51,839 nucleotides of DNA, from NCBI GenBank assembly GCA_029975555.1, contig JARKOY010000177.1, positions 1 through 51,839 on the forward strand, written 5' to 3'. Positions 16,135-25,700 of this stretch are shown piece after piece. Every line of letters begins with the position of its first letter. The stretch's first letter is position 1. The stretch is from Spirochaetia bacterium (GTDB lineage Bacteria > Spirochaetota > Spirochaetia > Treponematales > Rectinemataceae). The translations under genes were made by a program, and so were the position numbers. The notes under the pieces were generated by a model. The model had not been told where the DNA came from, ran no database searches, and saw nothing but the letters and a program-made list of their open reading frames with translations.

Positions 16135-17232
16135 ATGGCAACAAAATCCGTGCCGGTGACGCTCTCCAAGGTGACCAAGATATTCAAGGACCCGAAGACC
16201 AGGGCGGAGGTCCACGCCGTGGAGGACGCGAATTTCGACGTGAAGCCGGGGGAGCTCGTGACCCTGCTCGGGCCTTCGGGCTGCGGCAAGACCACGATGC
16301 TGCGCATGATCGGCGGCTTCGAGCTGCCGACGAAAGGCAGAATTCTCATCGGAGAGACCGACGTGACCTTTCTGCCTCCGAACGGCAGGCAGACGGCCAC
16401 CGTGTTTCAATCGTACGGGCTCTTTCCCCACATGGACGTGTTCGACAATGTCGCCTACGGCCTTAAGATACGCAAGCTTTCGCAGCGCGAGATAAAGAGT
16501 CGGGTCGATGCCGTCCTTGATCTGGTGGGGCTCTCCGAGCTCGCCCACAGGGCACCGGGCAGACTTTCGGGTGGGCAGCAGCAGCGAGTGGCGCTCGCGC
16601 GTTCGCTCGTGGTCGAGCCGCAGGTGCTCCTCCTCGACGAGCCGCTGTCGAACCTCGATGCCCTCTTGCGCGAGCAGATGCGGGTGGAGATCCGGCGCAT
16701 TCAAAAATCCCTAGGCATCACGGCGATCTATGTGACGCACGACAGAATCGAGGCTATGAGCCTTTCTGACCGCGTCATCGTGATGCGCGACGGCAGAATT
16801 CAGCAGATAGGAACGCCGGGCGATGTCTACGAGCGCCCTGTCTCGGTGTTCGTGGCTGGGTTCGTGGGCAAGGTGGCGTTTTTCCCGGCGCAGCTCGAAG
16901 GCATCGACGGCGCAGGGAGGGCGCTGTGCACGGTCGGCGGTCGGCAGGTGCACGCAGGTTCGGCGGCAGAGGGGCTGCGGGTAGGCGCGCGCGTGGTGGT
17001 GATGGCGCGACCTGAGTCGCTGCGGTTGGTCGGGAGGGAAGAGGCGGTGGCGATGGGGCTGGTCACCGCGCGCGTGTACCTCGGTTCAAGCGTCGAAATC
17101 TACGTGAAGACCGATACGGGCGAGATCCTCGTGCAGGTCGACGACCCCTCGGGCAAGGCCATTCCGTCCGAAGGCGAGGCGGTCTGGATCGGCTTCGACG
17201 AGAAGCGCGTCAGGGTGCTGCCGGCGGAGTGA
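16135..17232 (+). CDS. ABC importer ATPase, AfuC/FbpC-like
   Basis: A 365-residue cytoplasmic ATPase. Walker A is GPSGCGKTT, the signature LSGGQQQR, Walker B VLLLDEPLSNLD, and the switch His lies in IYVTHDRIEAM. The C-terminal 120 residues are a TOBE-like regulatory domain (FPAQLEGIDGAGRALCTV ...), as in FbpC/PotA. AAGGAAATGAT places the ribosome-binding site for the ATG at 16135 rather than the in-frame ATG at 16120. It energises the AfuA/AfuB-like partners encoded just upstream. The 145 bases after it hold no recognised gene. Confidence 0.92.
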   Translation: MATKSVPVTLSKVTKIFKDPKTRAEVHAVEDANFDVKPGELVTLLGPSGCGKTTMLRMIGGFELPTKGRILIGETDVTFLPPNGRQTATVFQSYGLFPHMDVFDNVAYGLKIRKLSQREIKSRVDAVLDLVGLSELAHRAPGRLSGGQQQRVALARSLVVEPQVLLLDEPLSNLDALLREQMRVEIRRIQKSLGITAIYVTHDRIEAMSLSDRVIVMRDGRIQQIGTPGDVYERPVSVFVAGFVGKVAFFPAQLEGIDGAGRALCTVGGRQVHAGSAAEGLRVGARVVVMARPESLRLVGREEAVAMGLVTARVYLGSSVEIYVKTDTGEILVQVDDPSGKAIPSEGEAVWIGFDEKRVRVLPAE

Positions 17233-17377
17233 GCGCAGGTGACGGGGCGGCGCTGCCCTGGGGGCGTTAGTCCGCGCGGTGGGCGCGCAGGTTGCCTGTG
17301 GTGCCTGCATGGGCCATCGATCAGATGCCCACAACCCCTTTTAAAAATTGTATGATTATGCAATAGTTCTGTGCACG

Positions 17378-19255
17378 ATGAAGACGTTTCGGCAGGTGTT
17401 GCAGGGCAAAGAGCCACTGCTCTTCGATGGTGCGATGGGGACCGAGCTCTATAAGCGCGGTATTTTCATCAACAAGTGCTTTGAGGAGGCCAACCTCGCT
17501 TCTCCGGAGTTGGTGCGCTCAATTCATCGGGATTACCGGAATGCGGGCGCGGAAGTCCTTACGACGAACAGCTGGGGGGCAGGGCGCTACAAGCTTGCGC
17601 GCTACAATCTGCAGGACAGGTTCGAGGACGTCAATCGCGCGGCGGTGCAGCTTGCGCGCTCGGAGGCGGGCGAGGCGTGCTATGTGGCGGGCTCGGTGGG
17701 ACCGCTTGGGCCGCGCCTCGAACCGGTGGGGGCAATTCGGCCCGACGAGGCGCGCGTAGCCTTCCGCGAGCAGATCGAAGTGTTGGTCGATGCGGGCGTG
17801 GATCTCATCATCTTGGAGACCTTCGGCGATGTGATCGAGGCGGTGACGGCGCTCAAGGCGGCTCGGGACGTCTCGGGCGAGCTTTCGGTCATCGCGAGCC
17901 TCACGATCGACATGGAAGGCAATCCACTCTTCGGCATGCAGCTCGAAGAGGCGATGGACCGCATCGTGGAAGCGGGGGCGGACGTGGTGGGCCTCAACTG
18001 TTCGGTGGGCCCGCAGCCCATGCTCCGCGCGGCGCGGCGCATGCGGGCGCATAATCCATCGGTTCCGCTCTGCATCGAGCCGAACGCAGGGCTCCCCCGG
18101 CAAATCGACGGCCGCATGATCTACATGTCCACGCCCGAATACTTTGCGACCTATGCACGCTATTACCTCCAGGAAGGCATCCGCCTTGTGGGCGGCTGCT
18201 GTGGCACGACGCCTGAACACATCAGGGCCATGTCCGCTTCGGTCCGCCAGTATCGCGCCATGAGCTCACATTTTTCCGCGCGCTTTGTGCCGATTGAGAC
18301 TGCGCCCACTCAGTCTCGTCCCGTCCAGGAGCGTGCAGAATCGGCACTTCGGCCCGTGCCTTTCGCCGAAAAGTCAGCCTTTGCCGCCAAACTTGCCGCG
18401 GGGAAAATGGTCTACACCCTCGAGCTCGTACCGCCCGCAGGCACGACCCTTGACTCCCTCATCGAAAAAGCTCGACGCGCCAAAGAGGTCGGCATCGATG
18501 CGATCAACATCCCCGACGGTCCGCGGGCGAGCTCGCGAGTGAGCACCCTCGTCACCGCCATCATGATCGAACAGAAGACCGGCCTCGAGACCATTCTTCA
18601 CTACACCTGCCGCGACCGAAACCTCATCAGCATGCAGGCCGACCTTTTGGGCGCACAGACCATAGGACTCCGGAACATCCTCTGCATCACGGGCGATCCG
18701 CCCAAGCTCGGGGACTATCCTGATGCCACTGGCGTCTTCGACGTCGATTCGATCGGACTTACGCGCATGATCTATCGGTTGAACAGGGGCTTCGATATTT
18801 CGGGGAAACCCATCGGCAGCCCGACGAGCTTTTCGCACGGGGTGGGCGTGAACCCTGGCAGCATCAATTTCGAGCATGAGATGGACCGCCTCAAGAAAAA
18901 GATCGACGCAGGGGCAGAGTGGGCGATGACACAGCCCATCTTCGACCCGGCGCTCATGGAGCGCTTCCTCGAGTTTCTCGGCAGGGAAGGGATCGGAATC
19001 CCCATCATCATGGGCATCTGGCCGCTCACGAGCCTCAAGAATGCCCTCTTCATGAAGAACGAGATACCTGGCATCGAGATTCCCGATTCGATCATCGCGC
19101 GCATGGAGCGCTGTGCGACCATCGAGGCGGCGCGCGAAGAAGGCGTTGCGATTGCGCGCGAGATGTTCGATGCGTTCAAAACCGAGGTCCGGGGTGTCCA
19201 GCTCTCGGCGCCCTTCGGCCGAATCGAGCTTGCGCTCAAGGTGGTCGGAAAATAA
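17378..19255 (+). CDS. yitJ: Homocysteine S-methyltransferase / methylenetetrahydrofolate reductase fusion (YitJ type)
   Basis: A 625-residue bifunctional enzyme. Residues 1-305 are a homocysteine methyltransferase barrel with the zinc cysteines in GLNCSVGPQP and GGCCGTTPEH. Residues 330-620 are a methylenetetrahydrofolate reductase barrel (KMVYTLELVPP, ILCITGDPPKLGDYPDA, TQPIFDP). The reductase half makes methyl-THF, which MetH downstream needs. The first half can itself methylate homocysteine from another donor. The ATG at 17378 gives the conserved DGAMGTELYKRG close to the N-terminus, although its ribosome-binding site is weak. metH begins 16 bases after its stop, so the two are almost certainly co-transcribed. 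Confidence 0.93.
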   Translation: MKTFRQVLQGKEPLLFDGAMGTELYKRGIFINKCFEEANLASPELVRSIHRDYRNAGAEVLTTNSWGAGRYKLARYNLQDRFEDVNRAAVQLARSEAGEACYVAGSVGPLGPRLEPVGAIRPDEARVAFREQIEVLVDAGVDLIILETFGDVIEAVTALKAARDVSGELSVIASLTIDMEGNPLFGMQLEEAMDRIVEAGADVVGLNCSVGPQPMLRAARRMRAHNPSVPLCIEPNAGLPRQIDGRMIYMSTPEYFATYARYYLQEGIRLVGGCCGTTPEHIRAMSASVRQYRAMSSHFSARFVPIETAPTQSRPVQERAESALRPVPFAEKSAFAAKLAAGKMVYTLELVPPAGTTLDSLIEKARRAKEVGIDAINIPDGPRASSRVSTLVTAIMIEQKTGLETILHYTCRDRNLISMQADLLGAQTIGLRNILCITGDPPKLGDYPDATGVFDVDSIGLTRMIYRLNRGFDISGKPIGSPTSFSHGVGVNPGSINFEHEMDRLKKKIDAGAEWAMTQPIFDPALMERFLEFLGREGIGIPIIMGIWPLTSLKNALFMKNEIPGIEIPDSIIARMERCATIEAAREEGVAIAREMFDAFKTEVRGVQLSAPFGRIELALKVVGK

Positions 19256-19271
19256 AAGGTGTGCAGCCGCC

Positions 19272-22200
19272 ATGAAAAAGAGTGATGTATTCTTTACCCT
19301 CGAAAGGCTTGTCTCGGAACGGATCCTCATTCTCGACGGAGCGATGGGGACCATGATCCAGAAGCGGCGCCTCTCGGAAGAGGAATTTCGAGGGAGCCTG
19401 TTCGCCTCGCACCCCGTTCCGCTCAGGGGCGACAACGATGTGCTCTGCCTCACGCAGCCTGAGGTCATCCTCGACATCCACCGGGCGTACCTCGAGGCGG
19501 GGGCCGACATCATCGAGACCAACACCTTCAATGCGACTGCGGTGAGCCAGGCCGACTATACGCTCGAGGCCTGGGCGGGTGAGATTGCGCGCGCAGGTGC
19601 GGCGCTCGCCCGGAAGGCCTGCGACGAGGTTATGGCGAGAGAGCCAGGGCGGCGCTGTTTTGTCGCTGGTTCCATCGGCCCCACCGCGAAATCGCTCAGC
19701 ATAGGCCCAGACCCACAGGACCCTGCGAGGCGCGAGCTCAGCTTCGACGAGATGGCGGAGGCCTACGAAGTGTGCGCGCGCGGGCTCATCGAGGGAGGCG
19801 CGGACATTCTCTTGGTCGAGACGGTCTACGACACCCTCAATGCCAAGGCTGCGCTCTGGGCCTTGCACCGAGTGTTCTCGAAAATGGGTATGGAGCTGCC
19901 GGTCATGATATCAGCCACGGTCTCGGACGCCTCGGGAAGGCTTCTTTCGGGGCAGACGGCGCGGGCCTTCTGGCATTCGGTGCGCCATGCCGAGCCTTTT
20001 TCGGTGGGCCTCAACTGTTCGCTCGGCGCCGAGAGCCTTCTTCCTTTTGTAGAGGAAATTGGGCGTGAGGCGGACTGCGCGATCAGCGTGCACCCGAACG
20101 CGGGCCTGCCCAACGAATTCGGCGAGTACGATGACAGCCCTGTGCACATGGCCCGCGTGCTGCAGCGCTTTGCGCAACGGGCCGAAGGCCGCGAGGGGTA
20201 CGGGGCGAACATCGTAGGCGGCTGCTGCGGCACCACGCCGGATCACATCAAGGAACTCGCCCGCGCGCTGGCCGGAATTCCTCCCCGCCGCTATCATCGT
20301 TCTCGCAGGGGCGCGCCGGCGGGCAGCCGTGGAAGCGTCCTTGCGGGGCTCGAGCCGCTCGACATCAACGAGGAGACCATCTTCGTCAACGTCGGCGAGC
20401 GCTGCAACGTCGCAGGTTCGCGCTCCTTTGCGCGTCTCATCCGCGAAGAGAGGTACACAGAAGCCCTCCAGGTCGCCAAGGCGCAGATCGAGGCCGGCGC
20501 ACAGATTCTCGATGTTAACATGGACGATCCGCTCATCGACTCGACGCGGGCGATGGCGCGGTTTCTCGATTACGTCGCTTCCGAGCCACAGGTCGCCCGT
20601 GTCCCGGTCATGCTCGACTCTTCTCGCTGGGAGACCCTGCAGGAAGGGCTCAAGCACATTCAGGGGAAGGGAATCGTCAATTCGCTCAGCCTCAAGGATG
20701 GGGAAGCAGTCTTCCTCGAGCGGGCGGCGCAGGTGCACGCGCTGGGTGGAGCTGTCCTCGTCATGGCGATGGACGAAGAAGGACAGGCCGAAACCTTCGA
20801 GCGAAAGATTGTCGTCTGCGAGCGCAGCTATCGGCTCCTCGTCGAGCGGGCGGGCATTCCGCCTGAGGACATCATTCTCGACCCCAACATTTTTGCGATC
20901 GGGACGGGCGTGGAGGCGCACAGGACTCACGCGGTGGACTATCTGCGCGCGGTGGAATGGATAAAACACCACCTGCCCGGCGCGCGCGTCTCGGGCGGCG
21001 TGTCGAACCTTTCCTTCGCCTTCCGAGGCAACGACACGCTTCGCGCCGCGATCCACGCCGTGTTCCTCTACCATGCGCGCGCGGTGGGCATGGATATGGG
21101 CATCGTCAATCCTGCCCAGCTCGTGCCGTATGAAGAAATACCGCACGAGCTGCGCGAGCGCATCGAGGACCTCGTGCTGAATCGTAGACCAGATGCGACC
21201 GAGCGCCTGCTCGAGGTCTCATCCCAATTTCTGACCAAAGAGACCAGCGCAGCAACCTTGCAGGAGGCCGCGCGCACCCCCGAAGCGCGCGTCATTCACG
21301 CCCTGGTCAGCGGCGCATCCGATACCCTCGCGGATGACATCGAAGCGCTGCGCCTGGCATACCCCCACGCCCTCGATGTCATCGAAGGTCCGCTCATGAA
21401 GGGGATGAACCGCGTCGGCACGCTCTTCGGCGAAGGAAAGCTCTTCCTTCCTCAGGTCATCAAGAGTGCGCGCATCATGCGCCAGGCGGTGCAGCTTCTT
21501 GAGCCCCACATCGAGGCGGAAAAGCAGGGAGGGCGGGGGAGCAGGGGCAAAATTCTCCTTGCCACCGTCAAGGGAGATGTCCACGACATCGGCAAGAACA
21601 TCGTCGCGCTCATCCTCTCCTGCAACGGCTACGACATCGTCGACCTCGGCGTTATGGTCACCGCGGAACAGATCGTCGAAGCTGCCATCGCAGAGAAGGT
21701 GCACGCTGTGGGCCTGTCGGGGCTCATATCGCCTTCGCTGACGGAGATGACGAATGTGGCCTCGCTCATGGAGGCCCACGGGCTGTCCGTTCCTCTCCTC
21801 ATCGGCGGGGCGACCACCAATCCTGTCCACACCGCGATCAGAATTGCGCCCTGCTACTCTGGCCCTGTCGTGCACGTTGCGGATGCATCCCTCGCGCCGG
21901 GGGTTTTGGATGCGCTCCTCTCTGAGGGAAAGAGGGCCGAGTTTCTCGCCTCGCTTGCGCAACATCAAGAACAAATCCGAGTGCAGTATGCGCGCGGCAA
22001 CCGCGCGGCGCAATACTTTTCTCTCGAAGAGGCGAGGAAGATCGCTGCAGGCACAGTGCACACACTGGGCACGCCAGTCCGGCCGCGGGCGCCCGGTCCA
22101 GCATACCTCGTCACCTCAGTATCCGAACTTGTACCGCTCGTCGACTGGGCGGCCTTCCTGCGCGACTGGGAAGTGAAAGGCCATTATGCTGAGCTTCAAA

Positions 22201-22925
22201 AGGATGCCCTGGCCCTCCTTGAAGAAGCGGCGCACCGAGGCTTTCTCGGCGTGCGCTGCGCCTACGGCATCTTTCCCGCCGCGCGCCAGGGCGACGACAT
22301 CCTCATTTATCGCGACGAATCGCGCCGCAACGTGCGTGCCGTCCTCCACTGTCTCAGGTGCCAACAAACTACCGGGCAGGGCGAGCCACCCCTGAGCCTT
22401 GCTGATTTTCTCTACGATGCGGCGAGCGGCATCCCCGATTGGATCGGTGCCTTTGCGGTCAATGCTGGGCAGGACCTTGCGCGGGCCAAGCGTGCGCTCG
22501 GTGCAGAGGGCGACGACTACCGCAGCCTTTTGCTTGACACCCTTGCCAATCGCCTGGCCGAGGCTGCCTCTGAGCTGCTCTTTCGGAACGTGCGCGACAG
22601 CTTTTGGGGCTTCGGCAGCACGGGCGCTGGTGGGATTCGACCGGCCCCGGGCTACCCGACCTGTCCTGACCACCGCGACAAAGCCCTCATCTTTTCGCTG
22701 TTGGATGCCGAAGCGCGTCTCGGCCTCGTGCTCACCGAGTCTTTTATGATGGTGCCCGTCGCCGCAGTGTGTGGGTGGTACTTCGCGAGTCCCGCAGCCC
22801 GCTATTTCTCCGTGGGCAAGATTGCGAAGGATCAGCTCGAAGACTATGCGCATCGAAGAGGAGAGTCTCTCCACGCGACGGCGCGCTGGCTCTCTGCGCA
22901 CCTCAGCGAGGAGGCTCGAGGCTGA
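19272..22925 (+). CDS. metH: Cobalamin-dependent methionine synthase
   Basis: A complete 1217-residue MetH, transferring the methyl group of methyl-THF to homocysteine through cobalamin. The domains run in the usual order: homocysteine-binding barrel (GLNCSLGAE, GGCCGTTPDH), pterin-binding barrel (NVGERCNVAGSRSF), cobalamin domain with the DxHxxG-type motif VHDIGKN, and the AdoMet reactivation domain (GYPTCPDHRDK, then SPAARYFSVGKI). All signature residues are present. It is translated just after the YitJ-like gene, which supplies its methyl donor, and faces a cluster that can make its other substrate, homocysteine. I see no cobalamin or S-box riboswitch in the leader upstream of the pair. 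Confidence 0.97.
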   Translation: MKKSDVFFTLERLVSERILILDGAMGTMIQKRRLSEEEFRGSLFASHPVPLRGDNDVLCLTQPEVILDIHRAYLEAGADIIETNTFNATAVSQADYTLEAWAGEIARAGAALARKACDEVMAREPGRRCFVAGSIGPTAKSLSIGPDPQDPARRELSFDEMAEAYEVCARGLIEGGADILLVETVYDTLNAKAALWALHRVFSKMGMELPVMISATVSDASGRLLSGQTARAFWHSVRHAEPFSVGLNCSLGAESLLPFVEEIGREADCAISVHPNAGLPNEFGEYDDSPVHMARVLQRFAQRAEGREGYGANIVGGCCGTTPDHIKELARALAGIPPRRYHRSRRGAPAGSRGSVLAGLEPLDINEETIFVNVGERCNVAGSRSFARLIREERYTEALQVAKAQIEAGAQILDVNMDDPLIDSTRAMARFLDYVASEPQVARVPVMLDSSRWETLQEGLKHIQGKGIVNSLSLKDGEAVFLERAAQVHALGGAVLVMAMDEEGQAETFERKIVVCERSYRLLVERAGIPPEDIILDPNIFAIGTGVEAHRTHAVDYLRAVEWIKHHLPGARVSGGVSNLSFAFRGNDTLRAAIHAVFLYHARAVGMDMGIVNPAQLVPYEEIPHELRERIEDLVLNRRPDATERLLEVSSQFLTKETSAATLQEAARTPEARVIHALVSGASDTLADDIEALRLAYPHALDVIEGPLMKGMNRVGTLFGEGKLFLPQVIKSARIMRQAVQLLEPHIEAEKQGGRGSRGKILLATVKGDVHDIGKNIVALILSCNGYDIVDLGVMVTAEQIVEAAIAEKVHAVGLSGLISPSLTEMTNVASLMEAHGLSVPLLIGGATTNPVHTAIRIAPCYSGPVVHVADASLAPGVLDALLSEGKRAEFLASLAQHQEQIRVQYARGNRAAQYFSLEEARKIAAGTVHTLGTPVRPRAPGPAYLVTSVSELVPLVDWAAFLRDWEVKGHYAELQKDALALLEEAAHRGFLGVRCAYGIFPAARQGDDILIYRDESRRNVRAVLHCLRCQQTTGQGEPPLSLADFLYDAASGIPDWIGAFAVNAGQDLARAKRALGAEGDDYRSLLLDTLANRLAEAASELLFRNVRDSFWGFGSTGAGGIRPAPGYPTCPDHRDKALIFSLLDAEARLGLVLTESFMMVPVAAVCGWYFASPAARYFSVGKIAKDQLEDYAHRRGESLHATARWLSAHLSEEARG

Positions 22926-22967
22926 GAACCATAGGGCTCAGGCGCTGAAGGCCTCCGGCTCCATGGA

Positions 22968-23849
22968 CTATCGCACGGGCCGAATGGTGAACCGTCCCCT
23001 GATGCCCATCCTGTCTCCCACGACAATGAGGCTTCCGAGGATTTCAGGATATGTGCTCAGCGCACCGAGCACGGCCTCGATGTCCTCCGCGCGCTGCACC
23101 GCATTGCACGAAGCCGTGGCCCAGGCGTCGGCGAGGGCTGCATCGGCGCATAGGATTACACTCGCATCGGCGTAGCCGAAGCTGAGCGAAGGCCCCACCG
23201 TCCCGCTCGATGTGCACAGCCCACAGGGCGAAAGCGCAGGCGCCAGCTCGATGCCGAAACGCCCCGATAGTGGCGATGTGCCCGCAAAGACGGTAATGGT
23301 GAGCGGGCGCACGAAGGACAGCCACAGGTCTCCACCGTTTTCTACGAGCACCTCTTCGCAGCCGAATGCCGAGACGATGGCGCTTCCGACATATTCGGCG
23401 ATCGCGCCGGCGACCGCCGCCATAGGCCCCACGCCCGCCGCGAGGCCTGCCCGGAGCATCGCGCGCACCACGGGCGGCGCCTCAGGATCGTCCGGCAGCG
23501 GCGAAAGACTTTTTAAAAAGAGCTCGTGCCCTGCGCCGTGGCGGGGCGTCGTATCGCCCTCGATCTGGAGTTGAGCGTAGTCGAGAGCGATCTTCTGAGG
23601 AGGCACATACCCTTCTATTTGGGCGCGCGCATCGAGCAAGGCCTCGTGCGCGCAAGCCTCCATCGCGGGCCGCCACGAGGCAGGCGATACGCCGATCCAG
23701 AGGTCGCTCTCTTTGTGTGCACAGACCCATGAGCGGAAGCGGTCGCCCATCGTCCGGCGATAGAAACGTTCTGTGATCGGGATGCCACGGTGCAGCCTTC
23801 CCGGCCACGAGCCCCGGCCTTCGGGTGCGCCAGCGCCCGCCTCACCCAT
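22968..23849 (-). CDS. UPF0280 (COG2122) family protein
   Basis: A 293-residue protein of the UPF0280 family, distantly like ApbE. The conserved start ERFYRRTM ... KESDLWIGV and the glycine/alanine-rich GPMAAVAGAIAEYVGSAI segment are both present. Biochemical function is not established. In methanogens and other anaerobes the family co-occurs with DUF39 and NIL-ferredoxin genes in homocysteine formation, which is the arrangement seen here. The ATG lies 3 bases past the upstream ferredoxin stop, so the three leftward genes form one operon. It converges on metH with a 42-base gap that has no clear terminator. Confidence 0.9.
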   Translation of the reverse strand: MGEAGAGAPEGRGSWPGRLHRGIPITERFYRRTMGDRFRSWVCAHKESDLWIGVSPASWRPAMEACAHEALLDARAQIEGYVPPQKIALDYAQLQIEGDTTPRHGAGHELFLKSLSPLPDDPEAPPVVRAMLRAGLAAGVGPMAAVAGAIAEYVGSAIVSAFGCEEVLVENGGDLWLSFVRPLTITVFAGTSPLSGRFGIELAPALSPCGLCTSSGTVGPSLSFGYADASVILCADAALADAWATASCNAVQRAEDIEAVLGALSTYPEILGSLIVVGDRMGIRGRFTIRPVR

Positions 23850-23852
23850 GGC

Positions 23853-24263
23853 TCAGTTTCCGAATTTGAGCGTAAAGAGCCCGAGCGGACAGGCAGGCAC
23901 GCAGAGCCCGCACGCCGTACACTTGCTTCTGTCCACGTGCAGAGTCCAGTCCGGCGCCCCGATGGTGAGGCAGCCCGAAAAGCAGGCCGCGGTGCACGCG
24001 CCGCAGTGGATGCACTCTTCCGCCTTGAACCCAAGGCTCTGCGCGATGGGCGTCATGGAGACCGAGCGCTCGCTCAGAAAGGCCTTGGCCTCTTCGATGC
24101 GTTCGGGCGTACTCTCGATCTCGACCAGCATGCTGCCCTCGTGCCCGGGCGAGATTTCCGCGCGAAGAATGTTCACCTTTATGTCGAAGTGCTTTATCAG
24201 ACTATAGATAATCGGTTCGTCGACCACATCCTCGGTGTATTCGAGCACGTATTTCTCTTTCAT
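23853..24263 (-). CDS. NIL-domain ferredoxin of homocysteine synthesis
   Basis: A 136-residue protein. Residues 1-75 are a NIL domain, an ACT-like fold otherwise found on methionine ABC ATPases. Residues 80-136 carry two [4Fe-4S] motifs: CIHCGACTAAC with CFSGC nearby, and CTACGLCVPACP. Family knowledge from methanogens pairs it with DUF39 to move sulfur onto aspartate semialdehyde using electrons from the clusters. The ATG overlaps the DUF39 stop (ATGA), giving a fixed 1:1 context. Extra Cys residues in the first cluster region (AACFSGCLT) are worth aligning. Confidence 0.92.
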   Translation of the reverse strand: MKEKYVLEYTEDVVDEPIIYSLIKHFDIKVNILRAEISPGHEGSMLVEIESTPERIEEAKAFLSERSVSMTPIAQSLGFKAEECIHCGACTAACFSGCLTIGAPDWTLHVDRSKCTACGLCVPACPLGLFTLKFGN

Positions 24264-25423
24264 TCGAGCCCTCCTGACCCTGAAGGCTGAAGACCGCGCA
24301 CCACGGCGTGCGCCGGCAGCGCTTGTGCCGGAGGCGCGAGCGGAAAACTCCCCGAAGCCACCTGCACTTTGAGAAGCTCCGCGATTTCCCTCGCCTTCGC
24401 GAGGCTCGAGAGTGGAGCGGTCCGCACTCGCTTGCCGTGCAGCGTAAGCGCGCCAGACCGAAGCTCCGCGTAGCTTGCGCGCGTGATTCCCGGATGCCCA
24501 TCCAGCGCATAGTCGCAGATCGTTGTCTCGATCTGGCGATTCGAGATGGAAACCCTCCGTGCGAGGTCCTCGTCCAGCACCGGGATAGGAATGCCCACGC
24601 CGACGAAGAGCGTCACCCCATAGCGTTCGAAATACGCCGCCTTGAGGAATGCAGGGTCCATCTTCTTCACATCTCCGGTGAGCATGAGCGTGCGCGCGTT
24701 GCCGAGCGGCAATCCCCACTCGTTCCGAGGCTTTTCGGTGTTGAACTGTGTCCCGTTCCAGGTCACGAAACCTTGCGCGCCTGCCAAAAACACCCTCGTG
24801 CCGACGCCGATGGTCCGCAGCTCCGGATCGTTGAGCAGCGGCGACAGCTCGCCCGATGTCGAATAGGTCACGTTGCCGAACTTCGGGAGCAACATTCCCA
24901 TGTACGTGTACAAGATGCGACTGCTCGAATTGGTCGCCGCGGGATAGTTTTGATAAGCGTTCCTTGGGTTGACCATGGTGACTTCGTTGACTGTTTCCTT
25001 CGAAATCTCCGCGCGAACGGTCCTGCGAGGATAACAGTCGGTCCCTTTTCCTCGCGCTTCGAGCACAAGGCGATCACCTTTCACCAGCGCCTCGATTAGA
25101 TGCGCCCCGCCATACCTCGGGTTGTTCGGCGACACCTCCGTCGCGCCGATGTAGGCGTCGACCGCGGCGAGGCCTCCGAACACGGGCACCTCGTTGAGCG
25201 TAATCGACTCCATCCGGATGCCCGGCTCGGGATGCCCGAAGTTGATGAAGCAGCCCGACGAGCACATCGCCCCAAAGGTGGCCGTCGTGACCACATCGAC
25301 CTTCCGCGCGATTTCAGCGGGCGAAAGCTCTTCACCCATGCGCGCGACTTCCTCGGCCGTCAGAACCACCGCCTCGCCGCGCGCAATCCTGTCGTTGATC
25401 TCATCATAGGTCTTGTGCACCAT
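24260..25423 (-). CDS. DUF39 L-aspartate semialdehyde sulfurtransferase
   Basis: A 387-residue cytoplasmic enzyme of the DUF39 family, shown in methanogens to be needed for making homocysteine directly from aspartate semialdehyde and sulfide. The two conserved Cys regions are present: FGAMCSSGCFINFGHPEPG and GKGTDCYPRRT. Two CBS domains found in some archaeal members are not present; the length fits the short form. The start at 25423 is set by GGGGAG eight bases upstream. It is first in the operon DUF39, NIL-ferredoxin, UPF0280, and divergent in purpose but adjacent to yitJ-metH, which use its product. Confidence 0.93.
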   Translation of the reverse strand: MVHKTYDEINDRIARGEAVVLTAEEVARMGEELSPAEIARKVDVVTTATFGAMCSSGCFINFGHPEPGIRMESITLNEVPVFGGLAAVDAYIGATEVSPNNPRYGGAHLIEALVKGDRLVLEARGKGTDCYPRRTVRAEISKETVNEVTMVNPRNAYQNYPAATNSSSRILYTYMGMLLPKFGNVTYSTSGELSPLLNDPELRTIGVGTRVFLAGAQGFVTWNGTQFNTEKPRNEWGLPLGNARTLMLTGDVKKMDPAFLKAAYFERYGVTLFVGVGIPIPVLDEDLARRVSISNRQIETTICDYALDGHPGITRASYAELRSGALTLHGKRVRTAPLSSLAKAREIAELLKVQVASGSFPLAPPAQALPAHAVVRGLQPSGSGGLE

Positions 25424-25534
25424 CTTCAATCTCCCCACCTCGGTCAGGCCCAATAGCCCCTGCAGTGCTGTGCGCTTCGGCGCGGTGCGTGGCGGCCAGC
25501 GTGCGCCGCACAATGCCCGCGCCAAAGTTGCATA

Positions 25535-25564
25535 ACTATACAGGATGTGCGGCGCAATGGACAA
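25535..25564 (-). promoter_or_regulatory. Promoter of the DUF39 operon
   Basis: On the minus strand, TTGTCC (25564-25559), an 18-base spacer and TATAGT (25540-25535). It implies a GC-rich leader of about 105 bases before the ATG at 25423. I looked for S-box, SAM-II and SAH motifs in that leader and recognised none. Confidence 0.5.
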
Positions 25565-25700
25565 GTCGCGGTACAAAGTTTTAACACGGCGGCCTGCGTG
25601 CATATCATAGTTGGTAACTATCATGCTCGTGGTGCTATCATTTGCGGACCGGCCATTCCAGGGTGTCTACTGAGCGAAATCGCGCAAAAGGAATAGATTT

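Noticed and set aside
17233-17377. Cobalamin or S-box riboswitch before yitJ-metH
   Set aside because: The B12 box and the conserved S-box core are absent. Only a weak TGGGC/GCCCA hairpin is seen.
18374-19531. 385-codon minus-strand frame opposite yitJ and metH
   Set aside because: Antisense shadow spanning two genes with complete domains; no start signal.
25424-25534. SAM-type riboswitch in the DUF39 leader
   Set aside because: GC-rich with possible hairpins but none of the conserved SAM or SAH riboswitch core sequences.
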